This document shows positions 1 to 9,475 of a stretch of DNA of 64,000 bases, one piece after another (within the stretch, counting starts at the first letter, position 1; every line of letters starts with the position of its first letter). The notes under the pieces were generated by a model. It had not been told where the DNA came from, ran no database searches, and worked only from the letters and a program-made list of their open reading frames with translations. The stretch is from Tanypteryx hageni. Lineage: Eukaryota > Arthropoda > Insecta > Odonata > Petaluridae. The stretch covers positions 76,629,533-76,693,532 of the forward strand of contig CM054120.1 of the NCBI GenBank assembly GCA_028673005.1. The letters run 5' to 3'. The translations under genes and the position numbers were made by a program.

Positions 1-1
1 T

Positions 2-790
2 GAGTTTTATATCACATTACCGAGCAATAGCTCAGGCCACTCTTTCCCTGATAACACAACAACAAAATTCCGAACTCAGCTGCATCGACGCATTGAATTA
101 AAGGGTCGGTGGATGGTAGGTGTGGTGGAATTTCAATACCCGTGTTCTCTCCTCACGGTGAGTAACAATAACAACCCTATTCGAATATGGAATGAGTCCG
201 GCGCTGCCGAAAAACTAAAATTAAAACCTGGGAATTACGAAACTATCCACGATCTTGTGCGCGAAATAAATGACAAAGAACTTATTTCTTCGAGATTTAT
301 TTTCGAAGTAGAAGAAAATACCAGGCGTGTAAAAATACTACCACCACCACCAGATAGAAAAGAAGAAGAAGCGAAACGTGTGGACTTGAATGTGATTCAT
401 AGCGGTGAAAAAACTATGCTATCGTTTTCACCGCGGTTGGCTCTCCAACTAGGGTTTGATCCGAGACTCGAAGTGACTAACGGCGATATCTCGAATCACC
501 CTGCGAATATTTTCTTAGGATTCCCGCATCAACTGTTCGTTTACTGCGACATTGTGGAATCCCAAATCGTCGGAGATACGTGCGCACCGCTTCTAAGAAT
601 CGCAAATTTGGATGCCAGGAAGTATGTTTATGGGGCTCAGAAAATGATTATATTTGACACGCCACACTATGTTCACGTAATGCGGCAAGAATTCGATTGC
701 ATAGAAATAGACATAAGAGATGACACCGGCGAATCTATCCCATTTGAGTTCGGGACGTCGTGCGTTAAACTTCATTTTCGCAAAATTTAA
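2..790 (+). CDS. Polinton element 1: penton-like minor capsid protein, 5' end outside window
   Basis: The frame is open from base 2 to the stop at 790, so only the first few codons can be missing. The N-terminal stretch (an FY..L.SNSSG...P.NT pattern, then FRTQL and a Trp-x-Val-Gly block) aligns with the start of the corresponding protein in element 3 (43915). The C-terminal part keeps the QIVGD and LRI blocks. By gene order (directly before the pVI-like and major capsid genes) and family knowledge this is the single jelly-roll vertex (penton) protein of a Polinton. One module with a KLKPGNYETIHDL core sits in the middle; elements 2 and 3 carry more of these. No stop or frameshift is visible. 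Gene identity is inferred from synteny and similarity between the copies here, not from a database search. Confidence 0.72.
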   Translation, partial: EFYITLPSNSSGHSFPDNTTTKFRTQLHRRIELKGRWMVGVVEFQYPCSLLTVSNNNNPIRIWNESGAAEKLKLKPGNYETIHDLVREINDKELISSRFIFEVEENTRRVKILPPPPDRKEEEAKRVDLNVIHSGEKTMLSFSPRLALQLGFDPRLEVTNGDISNHPANIFLGFPHQLFVYCDIVESQIVGDTCAPLLRIANLDARKYVYGAQKMIIFDTPHYVHVMRQEFDCIEIDIRDDTGESIPFEFGTSCVKLHFRKI

Positions 791-793
791 AGG

Positions 794-1350
794 ATGGTTA
801 GGGTGGCGCGGAAAATAAAATTCGACGGTACTTGCGACCCATATGTGACTTATTATGGGAATCAAGCCGGGTTGGGTGTCGCCAGTGTTTATAGAGGTTC
901 TCCTTATCAGAGGGGCCACGGCATTGGAAGTTTTTTGGGCGGTTTCTTTCGCACGGCGATGCCTCTCTTGGCAAGAGGAGCCAAAGTCGTGGGAAAAGAA
1001 GCCTTTCGAACAGGCTTGAACTTGCTTGGAGATTTTGTTCAAAATAAACCGCTTCGAGAGTCCGTAAGAAATCGAGTCGACGAGGCAGGGAAAATCTGAA
1101 AAGAAAGGCTGTGAACACAGTTGACTATCTAATGAATGGCTCGGGGTACAAAATAAAACGAATCAAAAAACAACCTCATTCTTCGTCGAAACGTCATCGC
1201 GTTAAGAAGCAAAGTAATAGTAAGCACAAGAAAAAGACAACAAAGAAAGGGAAGAAGAAGAAGAAGAAGAAGAAGACGAGGAAATCAGAATCCGGAGGAA
1301 ATCTTCTTCGGAGACGGGTTGTGAAACACCCCATTGATATATTTGATTAA
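794..1350 (+). pseudogene. Polinton element 1: pVI-like basic virion protein, frameshifted
   Basis: The gene starts three bases after the penton stop. The first part (794-1099) has a short basic N-terminus followed by a Gly-rich amphipathic segment with the core GHGIGSFLGGFFR. That is the shared signature of this gene in all three elements, and it resembles in layout the membrane-active N-terminus of adenovirus protein VI. A one-base loss near 1093 moves the remainder (about 1096-1350) to another frame. That part is extremely Lys-rich, including an AAG microsatellite around 1245-1290, and ends in a HPIDIFD-type tail like the HLDIFSQ tail of element 3. Probable role: internal capsid or membrane-disrupting protein. 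The pVI comparison is inference. Confidence 0.6.
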
Positions 1351-1353
1351 GCA

Positions 1354-2662
1354 ATGGCTTTTCTACACTCACACTCTTGTGAGTGCGCAATGTCCGAATT
1401 AGATCTTTTCACTCTGCCGCCGACTCAAACGAGTATTCAAAATGGGCAATGGATACATTACAAACCAATATCTTCGTTGAGTGACGACTTTCCCATAGAA
1501 TTCGTCGTCCCCGGACAAGGAGATGAGTAAATCGATCTCTCGCAAACGTTACTCCACATCACGGTGAGAATCGTAAAACAAGACGGCACAGAAACGACAC
1601 CTGAACAACAAGTCGGGCCTGTAAATAACTTTTTACGCAGCATCTTCTCCCAAGTGGACGCGTACTTGAATCAAAAATTGGTTACACCTCCCAGCAATAC
1701 TTACCCTTATAGATCGTATATCAAAACGGTTCTGAATTATGGGCCGGCAGCAAAGAAGTCGCATTTAACAATGTCGCTTTGGTATGACGACGTGGGTAAA
1801 TCTATGGACAGCATCGATAATACCAACGCCGGTCTAGTGAGAAGAAAAGAGTTAACCAAACTCAGTAAGCCGGTTGATATGATCGGGCCTATACATCTTC
1901 ATATCTTCAATCAAGACAAATTTCTATTAAATGGTGTTGAGCTTCGTGTAAAGCTGATTCGTTCGAGAGATAATTTCTGTCTAATAGGATAATCCAATTA
2001 TGCAAAGATAAAAATACTTGATGCAACCCTTATGGTGAGGCGCGTCCGAATCAACCCTACAGTTCTTATTGCCCATAGTAGAGCGTTGGAGAGGACAACA
2101 GCCAAATACCCTATGACAAGGGTGGATGTAAAAGTTCTTACAATCTCCTCAGGAATACAAAGTAAAATAATTGACAACATATCCATAGGCCAACTGCCAA
2201 AGAGATGCATAATAGGGTTTGTGACCAATAGCGCTTTTAATGGGGACATAACTTTAAACCCGTTTAACTTTCAACACTTTAAAATGACACATTTATCCCT
2301 CTATATAGACGGGCAGCAAATACCGTCAAAGCCGTTGCAAACGGATTATACGGAAGATAAATTATGTGTCGGCTTATCACACGTTGTTCAGCGGCACGGG
2401 GATTCATTTCCTTAACGAAGGAAATTCGATTTCGCGTGACCAGTACCCACACGGTTTTTGTCTTACAGCCTTTGATTTAACACCGGATCTCTCATCTAAT
2501 AACGGTTCACATTGGAACCTTATAAGACAGGGTAGCCTTCGCATGGATGTACGCTTCGTAGAATCTCTTCCAGAGACTTTGAATTGCATAATATACGCCG
2601 AATTCGATAATATTATCGAAATCGATCGCCACCGGAATATCCTCATTGACTACGGAAGTTAA
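1354..2662 (+). pseudogene. Polinton element 1: major capsid protein (double jelly-roll), broken
   Basis: The start ATG lies three bases after the pVI-like stop. Key blocks are SELDLFTLPPTQTSI near the N-terminus, VGPVNNFLRSIFSQVD, SNTYPYRSYI and LNYG in the first jelly-roll, and YAEFDNIIEIDR at the C-terminus. These are the blocks of the Polinton major capsid protein, often annotated in invertebrates as 'F54H12.2-like'. In-frame TAA codons occur at 1528-1530 and 1990-1992. A frameshift between about 2366 and 2400 moves the last 95 or so codons to a second frame. The gene sits after the penton and pVI-like genes as in the other two copies, but here it is followed by a DnaQ-like gene rather than the protease. 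It is a decayed copy and would not give a full capsid protein. Confidence 0.85.
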
Positions 2663-2719
2663 AATATAAGAACATTTCAATTTTAAGTCATTACCTTCTC
2701 ACCCGCACGCCTACACACC

Positions 2720-3220
2720 ATGACGACCCTCTTTGTAGATTTTCAAGCATGCGCTGATAACTTTGCAGGCTATGTTTTAAAAGAAATAGCAATTCTTGAC
2801 GAAAGCCTGACTTTATTTCAGCACTGGCTTATACGCCCACCATACCCTAAACATATTTTGAAATTTCCACGAATAAAAGAAAACGGCTGGTTGGAGTTAC
2901 ACCATCACGGTATAGGTTGGGATGATGGTTGTGTGGTGTTCAGTGACTTTATAAAAGAATTGCGATTGATTGCCGAGAGATTCGAAAATATATTTTGCAA
3001 AGATCATCGAAAATCGGCATATTTATCTCATCTCATTAGCAGAAAGGTGGTAGATATAAAAAACCTTGGCTGTCCATCTCTAAAAAGTTTCACCGAAGAA
3101 ACGCCTAGATGTTTCCATAAAAATCATGATATAGAGAAGAACTTTGTGTGTGCTACGTCAAACGTTTTTCATATTACTAATTGGTTTAACAAGTACATCA
3201 ACTACGATACACAATATTGA
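2720..3220 (+). CDS. Polinton element 1: DnaQ/RNase H-fold-like protein with Cys-His-Cys motif
   Basis: 166 codons, intact. It belongs to a protein family present in all three elements (also 7150-7870, 8825-9353 and 49021-49569). It begins with a hydrophobic strand ending in VDFQA (residues 5-9), then VLKEIAILD, a HHHGIGWDDG block and a C-terminal GCPS...C...H...C...N...W pattern. The beta-strand start with an Asp-x-Glu or Asp-x-Gln pair recalls DEDD exonucleases, and the Cys/His cluster recalls the Maelstrom-type DnaQ-like fold. In this copy the second acidic residue of the first motif is Gln, so catalysis is doubtful. The fold is inferred from motif layout only. Its position between capsid and protease genes differs from elements 2 and 3. 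Confidence 0.5.
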   Translation: MTTLFVDFQACADNFAGYVLKEIAILDESLTLFQHWLIRPPYPKHILKFPRIKENGWLELHHHGIGWDDGCVVFSDFIKELRLIAERFENIFCKDHRKSAYLSHLISRKVVDIKNLGCPSLKSFTEETPRCFHKNHDIEKNFVCATSNVFHITNWFNKYINYDTQY

Positions 3221-3236
3221 ATTCTCACGAGCTTGA

Positions 3237-3767
3237 GTCTATATAAAAACTGTAAAAAGTTTTCAGCAGATACATACCGGCGTTTTCGCTTCAAATAATC
3301 TGCCAATTCGAGCTGAACGCCCCTGTGCGTTTATCTCAAACACGGACCCAGTGCATAAGCCTGGTAAGCATTGCATATCATTCTTCATTGATGAAGATGG
3401 AAGCGGTGAATATTTCGATAGCTACGGCTTGCCAACGACAATAAAAAATCACCAGAAGTTCATCAGCAGAAATTCTACTACGTGGACCTATAACGATTTT
3501 CCTCTCCAGAGTTTTACCTCCGATGTATGCGGTAAATACTGTGTGGTGTACCTTTACTTCAGATGCAGGGGATTTGAAAAGGAATTCGTGTTAAACTTTT
3601 TTGGAGAAAATAGGAAGAAAAATGATAGTATGGTTACCCATCTATTGAAGAATATGTTAAAGAATGAAAAGTGTGTGAATAATTATGAACATGATTTTTC
3701 GTTGTTAAAATCCTGTTGTTCGTATAATGATGGAAAGTCATACTTATATGCTAATAAATTTTATTGA
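3237..3767 (+). CDS. Polinton element 1: adenain/Ulp1-like cysteine protease
   Basis: The frame is open from 3237 (just after a TGA) to 3767. No ATG precedes the conserved core, but a polypyrimidine-AG (TTTTCAG ending 3266) could be a splice acceptor in the right frame. The catalytic order is visible: His in the KHCISFF block, Asp in GEYFDSYG, Gln in PLQSF and Cys in SDVCGKYC. That is the adenovirus-type maturation protease arrangement used by Polintons to process capsid proteins. The tail after the Cys block is longer and more divergent than in the element 2 and 3 proteases, and its coding end is duplicated downstream (3815-3970). The start is uncertain, so this may be a partial or spliced gene. 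Confidence 0.7.
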   Translation, partial: VYIKTVKSFQQIHTGVFASNNLPIRAERPCAFISNTDPVHKPGKHCISFFIDEDGSGEYFDSYGLPTTIKNHQKFISRNSTTWTYNDFPLQSFTSDVCGKYCVVYLYFRCRGFEKEFVLNFFGENRKKNDSMVTHLLKNMLKNEKCVNNYEHDFSLLKSCCSYNDGKSYLYANKFY

Positions 3768-3970
3768 ATTTCGATGATTTGTATTTAGAATTATGAAACC
3801 ACAACAAAAAATTGAATATGTTAAAGAATGAAAAGGGTGTGAATAATTATAAATATGATTTATCATCGTTACAAACCTGTTGTTCGTATAAAGATGAAAA
3901 TGATACTTTAAATGTTAATAAATTTGATTGAATATTGGTGATTTGTATTTATGATTATGAAATAAATGTG
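3650..3970 (+). repeat. Tandem duplication of the protease gene 3' end
   Basis: Two adjacent copies of about 160 bp (roughly 3650-3805 and 3815-3970). Both contain AATATGTTAAAGAATG or a near match, the CCTGTTGTTCGTATAA block and a TTATGAAA end. The first covers the last coding part and 3' flank of the protease; the second is a non-coding, more diverged copy. Confidence 0.75.
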
Positions 3971-4039
3971 GACAAAATAAAAAAGTGTTATGATTCTCAT
4001 TTAAATAATACCATCCTATTCGGTATTTATTATAAAAGT

Positions 4040-5016
4040 TTCAAATAAGCATTCTATTTGCGTCGGGGAAAAACACCCAAATGTTCTTGCCCCCCACCAC
4101 CACACTCGAGTCGGGCATACTCTAACGCCACGAAACATCATCGTCAGTCTTCCGCCGCCCTCCGACGCGAGAACATCTGCTCTTGAGTAGCGGCGGATTC
4201 CATGCAAAGGGTCGGGATGGTCGGTGTCCCTCGTATCGCCTAGGCAGGAGCCTACCCCCGAATAACTTGTGACGTCTGTGGCGAGAATAGTGGAAAAGGG
4301 TGTGGGTGGATGTCCGGCCACGAAACGCCGCTTTCACCCCCCCTCCCCCAAATAACTTGTGACGTCTGTGGAGAGAATCGTGGGAAAGGAGCGTGAGGGA
4401 TGTCTGGCCACGAAGCACCGCTTCAACCTAGGGATGGCCTCCATCACACCCCTTGTCGTCGCGCGTGGCCGGAAGGAGAGGGGGGTGGTGGAGACATCAG
4501 CTGCTCACGTATCCTCTCTCTAGACTTGAGTTAGGTTGCCGTAAAGGTCTTTAAATAAACACCTCCTTGTGACCCCAAGGAGTGGGGGTAAAACATCCAC
4601 CATCGCGATGTCACACCCCCGTCAGGAGCAGGTTAGGTTCACACTCCCACTCGAGACAGGAGTACCGCATAGATTTTCATATTATCCACCATCATAACGC
4701 AGCAATGGTAAGGGATGGAGAGAGAGATGCGATGCTCGCCCTTAGCGCCACAGAAATTTCACACCACGTGACATTGTGACGTCACAAGGGTAAAGGTATA
4801 ATAGGGATAATGGAGATGCGATGCCGAAACTCCTTAGCGACTCAGAAATTTTAAAACACGTGACATAGTGACGTCAAGGATCAGAAGTGGGGGGATGCGG
4901 CATCTAGCTCTTATAGTGCCGCAGAAATTCCAACATGGCGGCACTGGCGCCAAAGCGGCAACATGGCCGTCTGGCTATACAATCGGTCTGGCTATGCAAG
5001 CGGTCTGGCTATACAA
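4040..5016 (+). repeat. GC-rich multi-repeat region, candidate terminal region of element 1
   Basis: No coding potential is seen. Two tandem units of about 90 bp (4254-4343 and 4345-4430) share AACTTGTGACGTCTGTGG and GGCCACGAA. Three looser units of about 85-90 bp (4726, 4818 and 4893) share GATGCG, CAGAAATT and, in two of them, CACGTGACAT..TGACGTCA. A short GGTCTGGCTATACAAGC repeat of 17 bp runs three to four times at 4965-5026. The CACGTGAC and ATGGCGGC motifs resemble those at the tips of element 3 (34200 and 50170), which suggests Polinton terminal DNA. The partner terminus would lie left of the window. Confidence 0.4.
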
Positions 5017-5440
5017 GCGGTCTGGCTTTGTCGTCGTTAATCTGTATTGGGTAACTTTCGTATTTATTGCTAACTGCTATAAAGACTCCACCTCCCGACC
5101 GGATACATCGATCTTTTCTAAAAACGCTATAGTCACGAGCATAGTACTACTACTACAACTTAGTAGTATCATGGCCACGAGGAAAGATCTCCTGACTGGC
5201 TATGTCTGCCGTTAGCCAGCTTTCTGTACCTATCACTACATCAGTACGCAGACTACGAATAAGATGTTCAAATTCGGCCTCCTTCCTGCGAATGCTGCGA
5301 CAGTTAACCGTGATGATTTTTAGTTTATCGCTATTAATACGTAACGATGCCTCGCGCGCTACTGAACTATTATTATTATTTACTGCCTCCTTGTCCTTCC
5401 TATTACGTCAACTATTTCTACGCTTGGAATGTATTCTACT
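5017..5440 (-). pseudogene. Non-LTR retrotransposon (LINE) endonuclease fragment
   Basis: On the minus strand from about 5440 downward the translation gives a LINE-type apurinic endonuclease start: KIITVNCRS, then a helix, DVVIGTESWLT and IFPRGHD. After a frameshift it continues in another frame with SGGGVFIAVSNKY. These are conserved blocks of the EN domain of CR1/Jockey-like elements. No reverse transcriptase is present. The fragment stops at the repeat region on the left and has no recognisable continuation on the right. Confidence 0.72.
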
Positions 5441-5444
5441 GTGA

Positions 5445-6150
5445 CTAACATCGCGTTTATAGTGGTATGACGATCCTATGAATTATGTAGGGAACTGTTG
5501 CATGGTAAATCGGCTATCCCCATACCTTCGATAATTCTGTTAGCACACGAATTCTTACATTTTTCTCCATTGCGCTCTCAATTAATCCCATACCTGTAAG
5601 ACGCCTACACCCCACTTTTCCATCGGATCTACTATTGACGTGCATCTCAAGGCTTACTGAGTAATTACAATTCCTTAAATCTAATCTACTATTAATCTAT
5701 TATTATGTGACTAGTAAAACCTTTAATTAACTAGTGTAATTGCCCATCAAAGTAATGATGGTATTTTAGTCATGTCCATTTGCAGTAGTATTTATTTGGT
5801 ATAACCTGTCATTACCGGAAAAAGAGAAAATAAATTGACACCATGTCGTCCTCAGTCTCTCCATCTGCCTCCTTCTCATCCTCTCCTGAACGTCCTTCTC
5901 CTCACCTCGAGCCCATTATAATAAATATTTTAAGGAACTGCGAGAAAAATTGAACATCATGTCGAGATGGCAACCTTTGATAAATAATTCTGTTGTCAGC
6001 CGTCAGGAACTTAATAATTCTCTGCGAGACCACAAAATGTCACTATCACTTAAAAAGATGGAAAAGTATACTCCATAAATGGAGTACAGAGAGATTTCGA
6101 ATTCGTTCTCAAAGGGAAATACGTATGGAACGGTATCGAAAGATTAGGTG
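5445..6150. other. No gene seen
   Basis: AT-rich sequence without a supportable coding region or recognised element. Confidence 0.5.
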
Positions 6151-6690
6151 ATTCTCAAATTTTTATCCCCGAAATTTTAGTCTCGGGGACTGTCTTGTAG
6201 TGAATGTTGTTCTCTATCCAAATAAATTTTTCCTCACAGATCATATAAGATAATGTGATAGAAAAATATGGAGTTTTAATTGTTGTTTGCTGAGGGAACC
6301 AACTTCGTGATCGATGTAAACAAAATATGCGATGTTCTGCTAGGGATATTCTCGAATTTTTATCTCCAAAACTATGAGCTGTAATTATGTGGTCTCTAGA
6401 CCATCTTGTAATAAATGTTATTCTCTGTAGCAATAATTTTTTAAATCTATACCTCGCAAATCATATATGAGAATGGGAGAGAAATGTATATTTTTAAATG
6501 TTATTTTCCGAGAGAACCGCCTTAGAGATCGATGTAAAAAATATGCTATGTTTTGCTCAGCATTTTCTCGAATTTTTATCTCCGAAACCATAACTCAAAC
6601 TTACGTGGCCTCGCTGACTCTCTTGTAGTAAATGTTGTACTCTGTCAGAATAATTTTTAAAATCTATACGTTACAGATCAGTAGGGTGAT
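6150..6690 (+). repeat. Tandem repeat of about 200-220 bp, 2.5 copies
   Basis: Units starting near 6150, 6350 and 6572 each begin CTC(G/A)AATTTTTATC, followed by TCTTGTAGTAAATGTT or a variant, an AATTTTT run and CAGATCATAT or CAAATCATAT. Copies differ by many substitutions, so the array is old. No coding potential. Confidence 0.7.
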
Positions 6691-6960
6691 TTTAGCGGTT
6701 CTGGAACAGGTCAAGGCCAAGCTAAAGGTCAAGGTCACCGTATTATGCAGTCAGAACACGTGTACTCAAGGACACTAGCAATTAACTTCCGCCCTCAGAC
6801 TTCAAGGCCGCAACACACCTGGTCAACTCTAGCCTATGACAAAACTCCAAGGATACTGTATTGCGCAGTAACGACACGGGTACTCAAGGCCGCAGCTCAC
6901 CTTAGCGGTTCTTATGCAGTCGGAACACGTGTACTCAAGATATTTAACGACAGAAATATG
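6678..6960 (+). repeat. Dispersed repeat, copy 1 (inverted copy at 22065-22405)
   Basis: Begins GTAGGGTGATTTTAGCGG, contains AAGGTCAAGGTCACC and ACACGTGTACTCAAGG, and two ACGACACGGGTACTC-type blocks. The reverse complement of the same sequence runs at 22065-22405. It is probably a non-autonomous transposon or a tRNA-related repeat of unknown class. Several open frames here are chance. Confidence 0.7.
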
Positions 6961-7149
6961 AAAAGGGCACCTTTTTTATACCAAGACTTCAGGTCCAGGG
7001 TTCGAATCCCTGTTCAGACACTTTTTTCGTGTTATACCCAAAAAGTGCTGAATTTTTTTAGCGTATATTAACTCGAAAAGAAAATGTGACATGCAAGGGC
7101 TGAAATGAAAAACAAATGTATACGTTAACGAGTATTTATTTTCATTTAT

Positions 7150-7870
7150 TTACAATTTTAAATGACATTCTGTTCTTTTAAATAATGGACACCCTCTCGT
7201 AAATTTGTCGTGCTCTTCTTTAGGATCGTCAACTTTTTCCCATGAATATATGCTCACACCACATTTACAGCATACGGTGACGTCCTCATAACCAGTAAAA
7301 ATAAATCCTATATTAGCCATTTTGGTCATATTTAAAAATATCCTTTTTTTGGGAAAATCGTTAAACGTTATAAATCTATCATGCCCCCTATCTAAAGTAA
7401 CATTGCTCTGAAACCATTTCCTGAGTAATTCACAATTGTTCGTTGCACAAATGACTTCACCATTTTTATGTTGAGGTAACATGCAATATCTACCCATTGA
7501 TGGTAGTTGTTTAATCGAGGGGCATCCAAAAACTTGTAGATCGATGACTCGGTCTCCCAAAAGTGAGGAAAGGAATTTAACTTTTTGTAATCCTTTACAA
7601 AGATTAAATGATAGTTTGAAATATATTTCTTTAAAACTCTTTGGAAATCCTCATGATGAACTTACTCATCATCTAATGCAATTCTGTGATGATTATGACC
7701 TAACTATGTGTTTTCTAGTTTTAGTGACAAATCCTTTGGGCAAATAAAACCCACGATTGAAAGCAATTGCGATAGATGTCACATATTGCGAGTTTTCTGA
7801 CTATGTATTCATTATCGTTATTGAGATACGCTTGAAAAACCACTATACATTAACTCAATCGGAGGACTTG
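7150..7870 (-). pseudogene. Element 2: DnaQ-like protein fused to a BIR (IAP) zinc domain
   Basis: The last 136 codons (7560-7150) are open. They hold the end of the DnaQ-like region (DLQVFGCPS, C..H...C...N...W) and then a complete BIR domain. Counting from 7560, the zinc ligands are C97, C100, H117 and C124, spaced exactly C-x2-C-x16-H-x6-C, with the usual GF.FTG, SWE and DDP..EH surroundings. BIR domains occur in cellular and baculovirus inhibitors of apoptosis. The upstream part to about 7870 is recognisable as the same DnaQ-like family (VFQAY, HNHH block, LKKY) but has stops and a frameshift near 7590. Elements 1 and 3 have the DnaQ-like part without BIR. Whether BIR was expressed as this fusion or from a downstream start is unknown. 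Confidence 0.8.
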
Positions 7871-8062
7871 TAATGGAATACGGTTTACGGAAGTTTTACT
7901 TCCATCGCCAGGGACCTACTCCATAATTCACACACTCACGTGTTTTTACGGTTTGCGAGGTAATTAAACCCAACGCCAGGGACCGAAACAACCGCATACA
8001 TACGGAGATGAGGAGTTTACACGTTTTTAACCCGATGCCAGTGACTGTCACCTCTTTCATAT

Positions 8063-8783
8063 TCACACGATAAGTTTATCAGATAGCGAGCAATGTAAGA
8101 AAATTTCAAGTCTCAAACGTTCGTAGTCGAGTTTGCTCCCATCAGAATTTCCCAAGTTATCGACGCTATCAATACCGTTTACAGCTGCCACTTCAATAAA
8201 ATCTTCGTAAAAATAGTTTGCGTTTATCTGTTCGTTGTCTAGATTGTCAAAAGCTAGTGCTATACATTTCACACATAGTAAAAAATTAATCCATTCCTCA
8301 GCATTCAAGGTCACCGAGCATTGATCACCTTTAATGACCACATGTCTTTTTCCAAAATAATCCACTAAACTCACGGGAGATTGGAGCAGAATATTTTTTT
8401 GTCCCAAATTAAAATAATCCTATATTAATTTCTCTTGACTAACAAATTCACACCAATCGGTATAGTTTAGTTCAACCGATCCCTTGTTCACTTGAGTTAA
8501 CTGTACGATCACTTCACAGAGTCTCTCGGGATCGAAACCGATGCTGACAATTTTTGTTTTAGCAGAGTTCAAGAAAACACAGTTTCTAGTAGCAACTGGG
8601 TGGCATCACACACTTTCTTCTTCTTCTTCTGCACAGTTTTCGGCGGTCTGTTAGATTTTGAAGTGGGTGATGTATGCAGACTTGATGGAGGTTGCAGTTT
8701 CCAGACCGGATGGTGTTGGCCGTGAAGTTACCCGTCTGCGTTTAGGAAAGGACGGGAGACTCTGCACTTACTGGTTTCTGCAT
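8063..8783 (-). pseudogene. Element 2: PC4-like protein, broken
   Basis: Colinear homologue of 47192-48990 in element 3. A short N-terminus from an ATG at 8783 (MQKPVS, then a PKRRRV basic patch) is followed by frameshifts. Two related blocks follow, QVNKGSVELNYTDW and YFGKRHVVIKGD with VTLNAEEW. Each has the strand-turn-strand 'G(S)V.L....W' look of PC4/p15-type single-strand DNA-binding domains. The open part 8407-8063 ends with a YERLRLEIF block also seen in element 3. A TAG and a frameshift separate the two blocks. The PC4 assignment is inference from pattern only; the role could be ssDNA binding in replication. It lacks the 33-residue repeats of element 3. Confidence 0.45.
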
Positions 8784-8824
8784 GACAACTGATGATAACT
8801 AGGTTGAATGCCTGAAAATATGCT

Positions 8825-9353
8825 TTAGGAGGGGGCGGAAGGGAGTGAGGAGGTGGAACATTCGGCATTGGTCGAACAGGGCTCTACGTCGACATTCAAG
8901 GTTAGGAATTTCAGCCAATGAGATAAGCAGTACGCATCTCTTAATGTGCAATCACTTTTGCGTAAGCGGTGGCACGGATTCAAGCAGGAAATGGAGAAGA
9001 AGGAAAGATCATTTGGTGAAGGGCAATCTAAATCTTTCCTCATGCTTATGAAAGTGCGTCCGGTGAGATCAGAGATGAAGCTACATTTTTCGTCGTCGAA
9101 GACGTAGAAAGCAGTGGCGTCCTTGATGATAGTTTCCAGGAAGGAGAGCAGCTCGTTGTAGGGAAAGAATCCGTTTGCGAACGATGTCTCGTTACTAATG
9201 AGAACGTTGCTCGATTTCACCTTTCTGCCTCCACCGATCCATTTGTTCAGACTTTGGAAGCTGCACCAAAAGACTGTCGGAATCCAGCTCCACCGCAGCC
9301 AACTCTTTCACTTTTCGGTCCGAGCCCCACTCGAAGTCGATGATGAGCCGCAT
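8825..9353 (-). pseudogene. Element 2: second DnaQ-like protein, frameshifted
   Basis: Starts at the ATG ending 9353 and gives MRLIIDFEWGSDRKV. Here the first motif keeps Asp-Phe-Glu (IDFE), unlike the DFQ of the other copies, so this paralogue may have been an active DEDD-type exonuclease. A frameshift near 9220 moves the rest to the frame 9220-8825, which contains FYVFDDEK, DLDCPSP, C....C.H and CLSHWLKF, matching the CPS...C.H...C...W end of the family. It lies between the protease and the PC4-like gene; element 3 has no copy at this place. Family membership is from comparison inside the window; function is inferred. Confidence 0.5.
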
Positions 9354-9475
9354 CTTGACAGTTTCGAGTTAGAATCTCGAATGATGGCTATCGCGGGTAA
9401 CGATGCTATTTATTCTCAAACAGCAACTCTGCAACGGAGGATGGCAACGTTTTCCTTTTCTGGTCCTCTCAAACT

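Noticed and set aside
2404..2646. Open frames opposite capsid and integrase genes (also 593-1042, 13876-14286, 42268-42692)
   Set aside because: Shadows of well-supported genes on the other strand; no conserved features.
4016..4418. Minus-strand open frames of about 100 codons in the GC-rich region
   Set aside because: They fall in tandem repeats, have low-complexity Arg/Gly/Pro translations and no homologue in the other elements.
6975..7020. tRNA-like T-arm: CAGGGTTCGAATCCCTG followed by a T run
   Set aside because: The T stem is perfect, but no matching acceptor, D-arm or anticodon arm exists upstream. Probably a SINE tail or chance.
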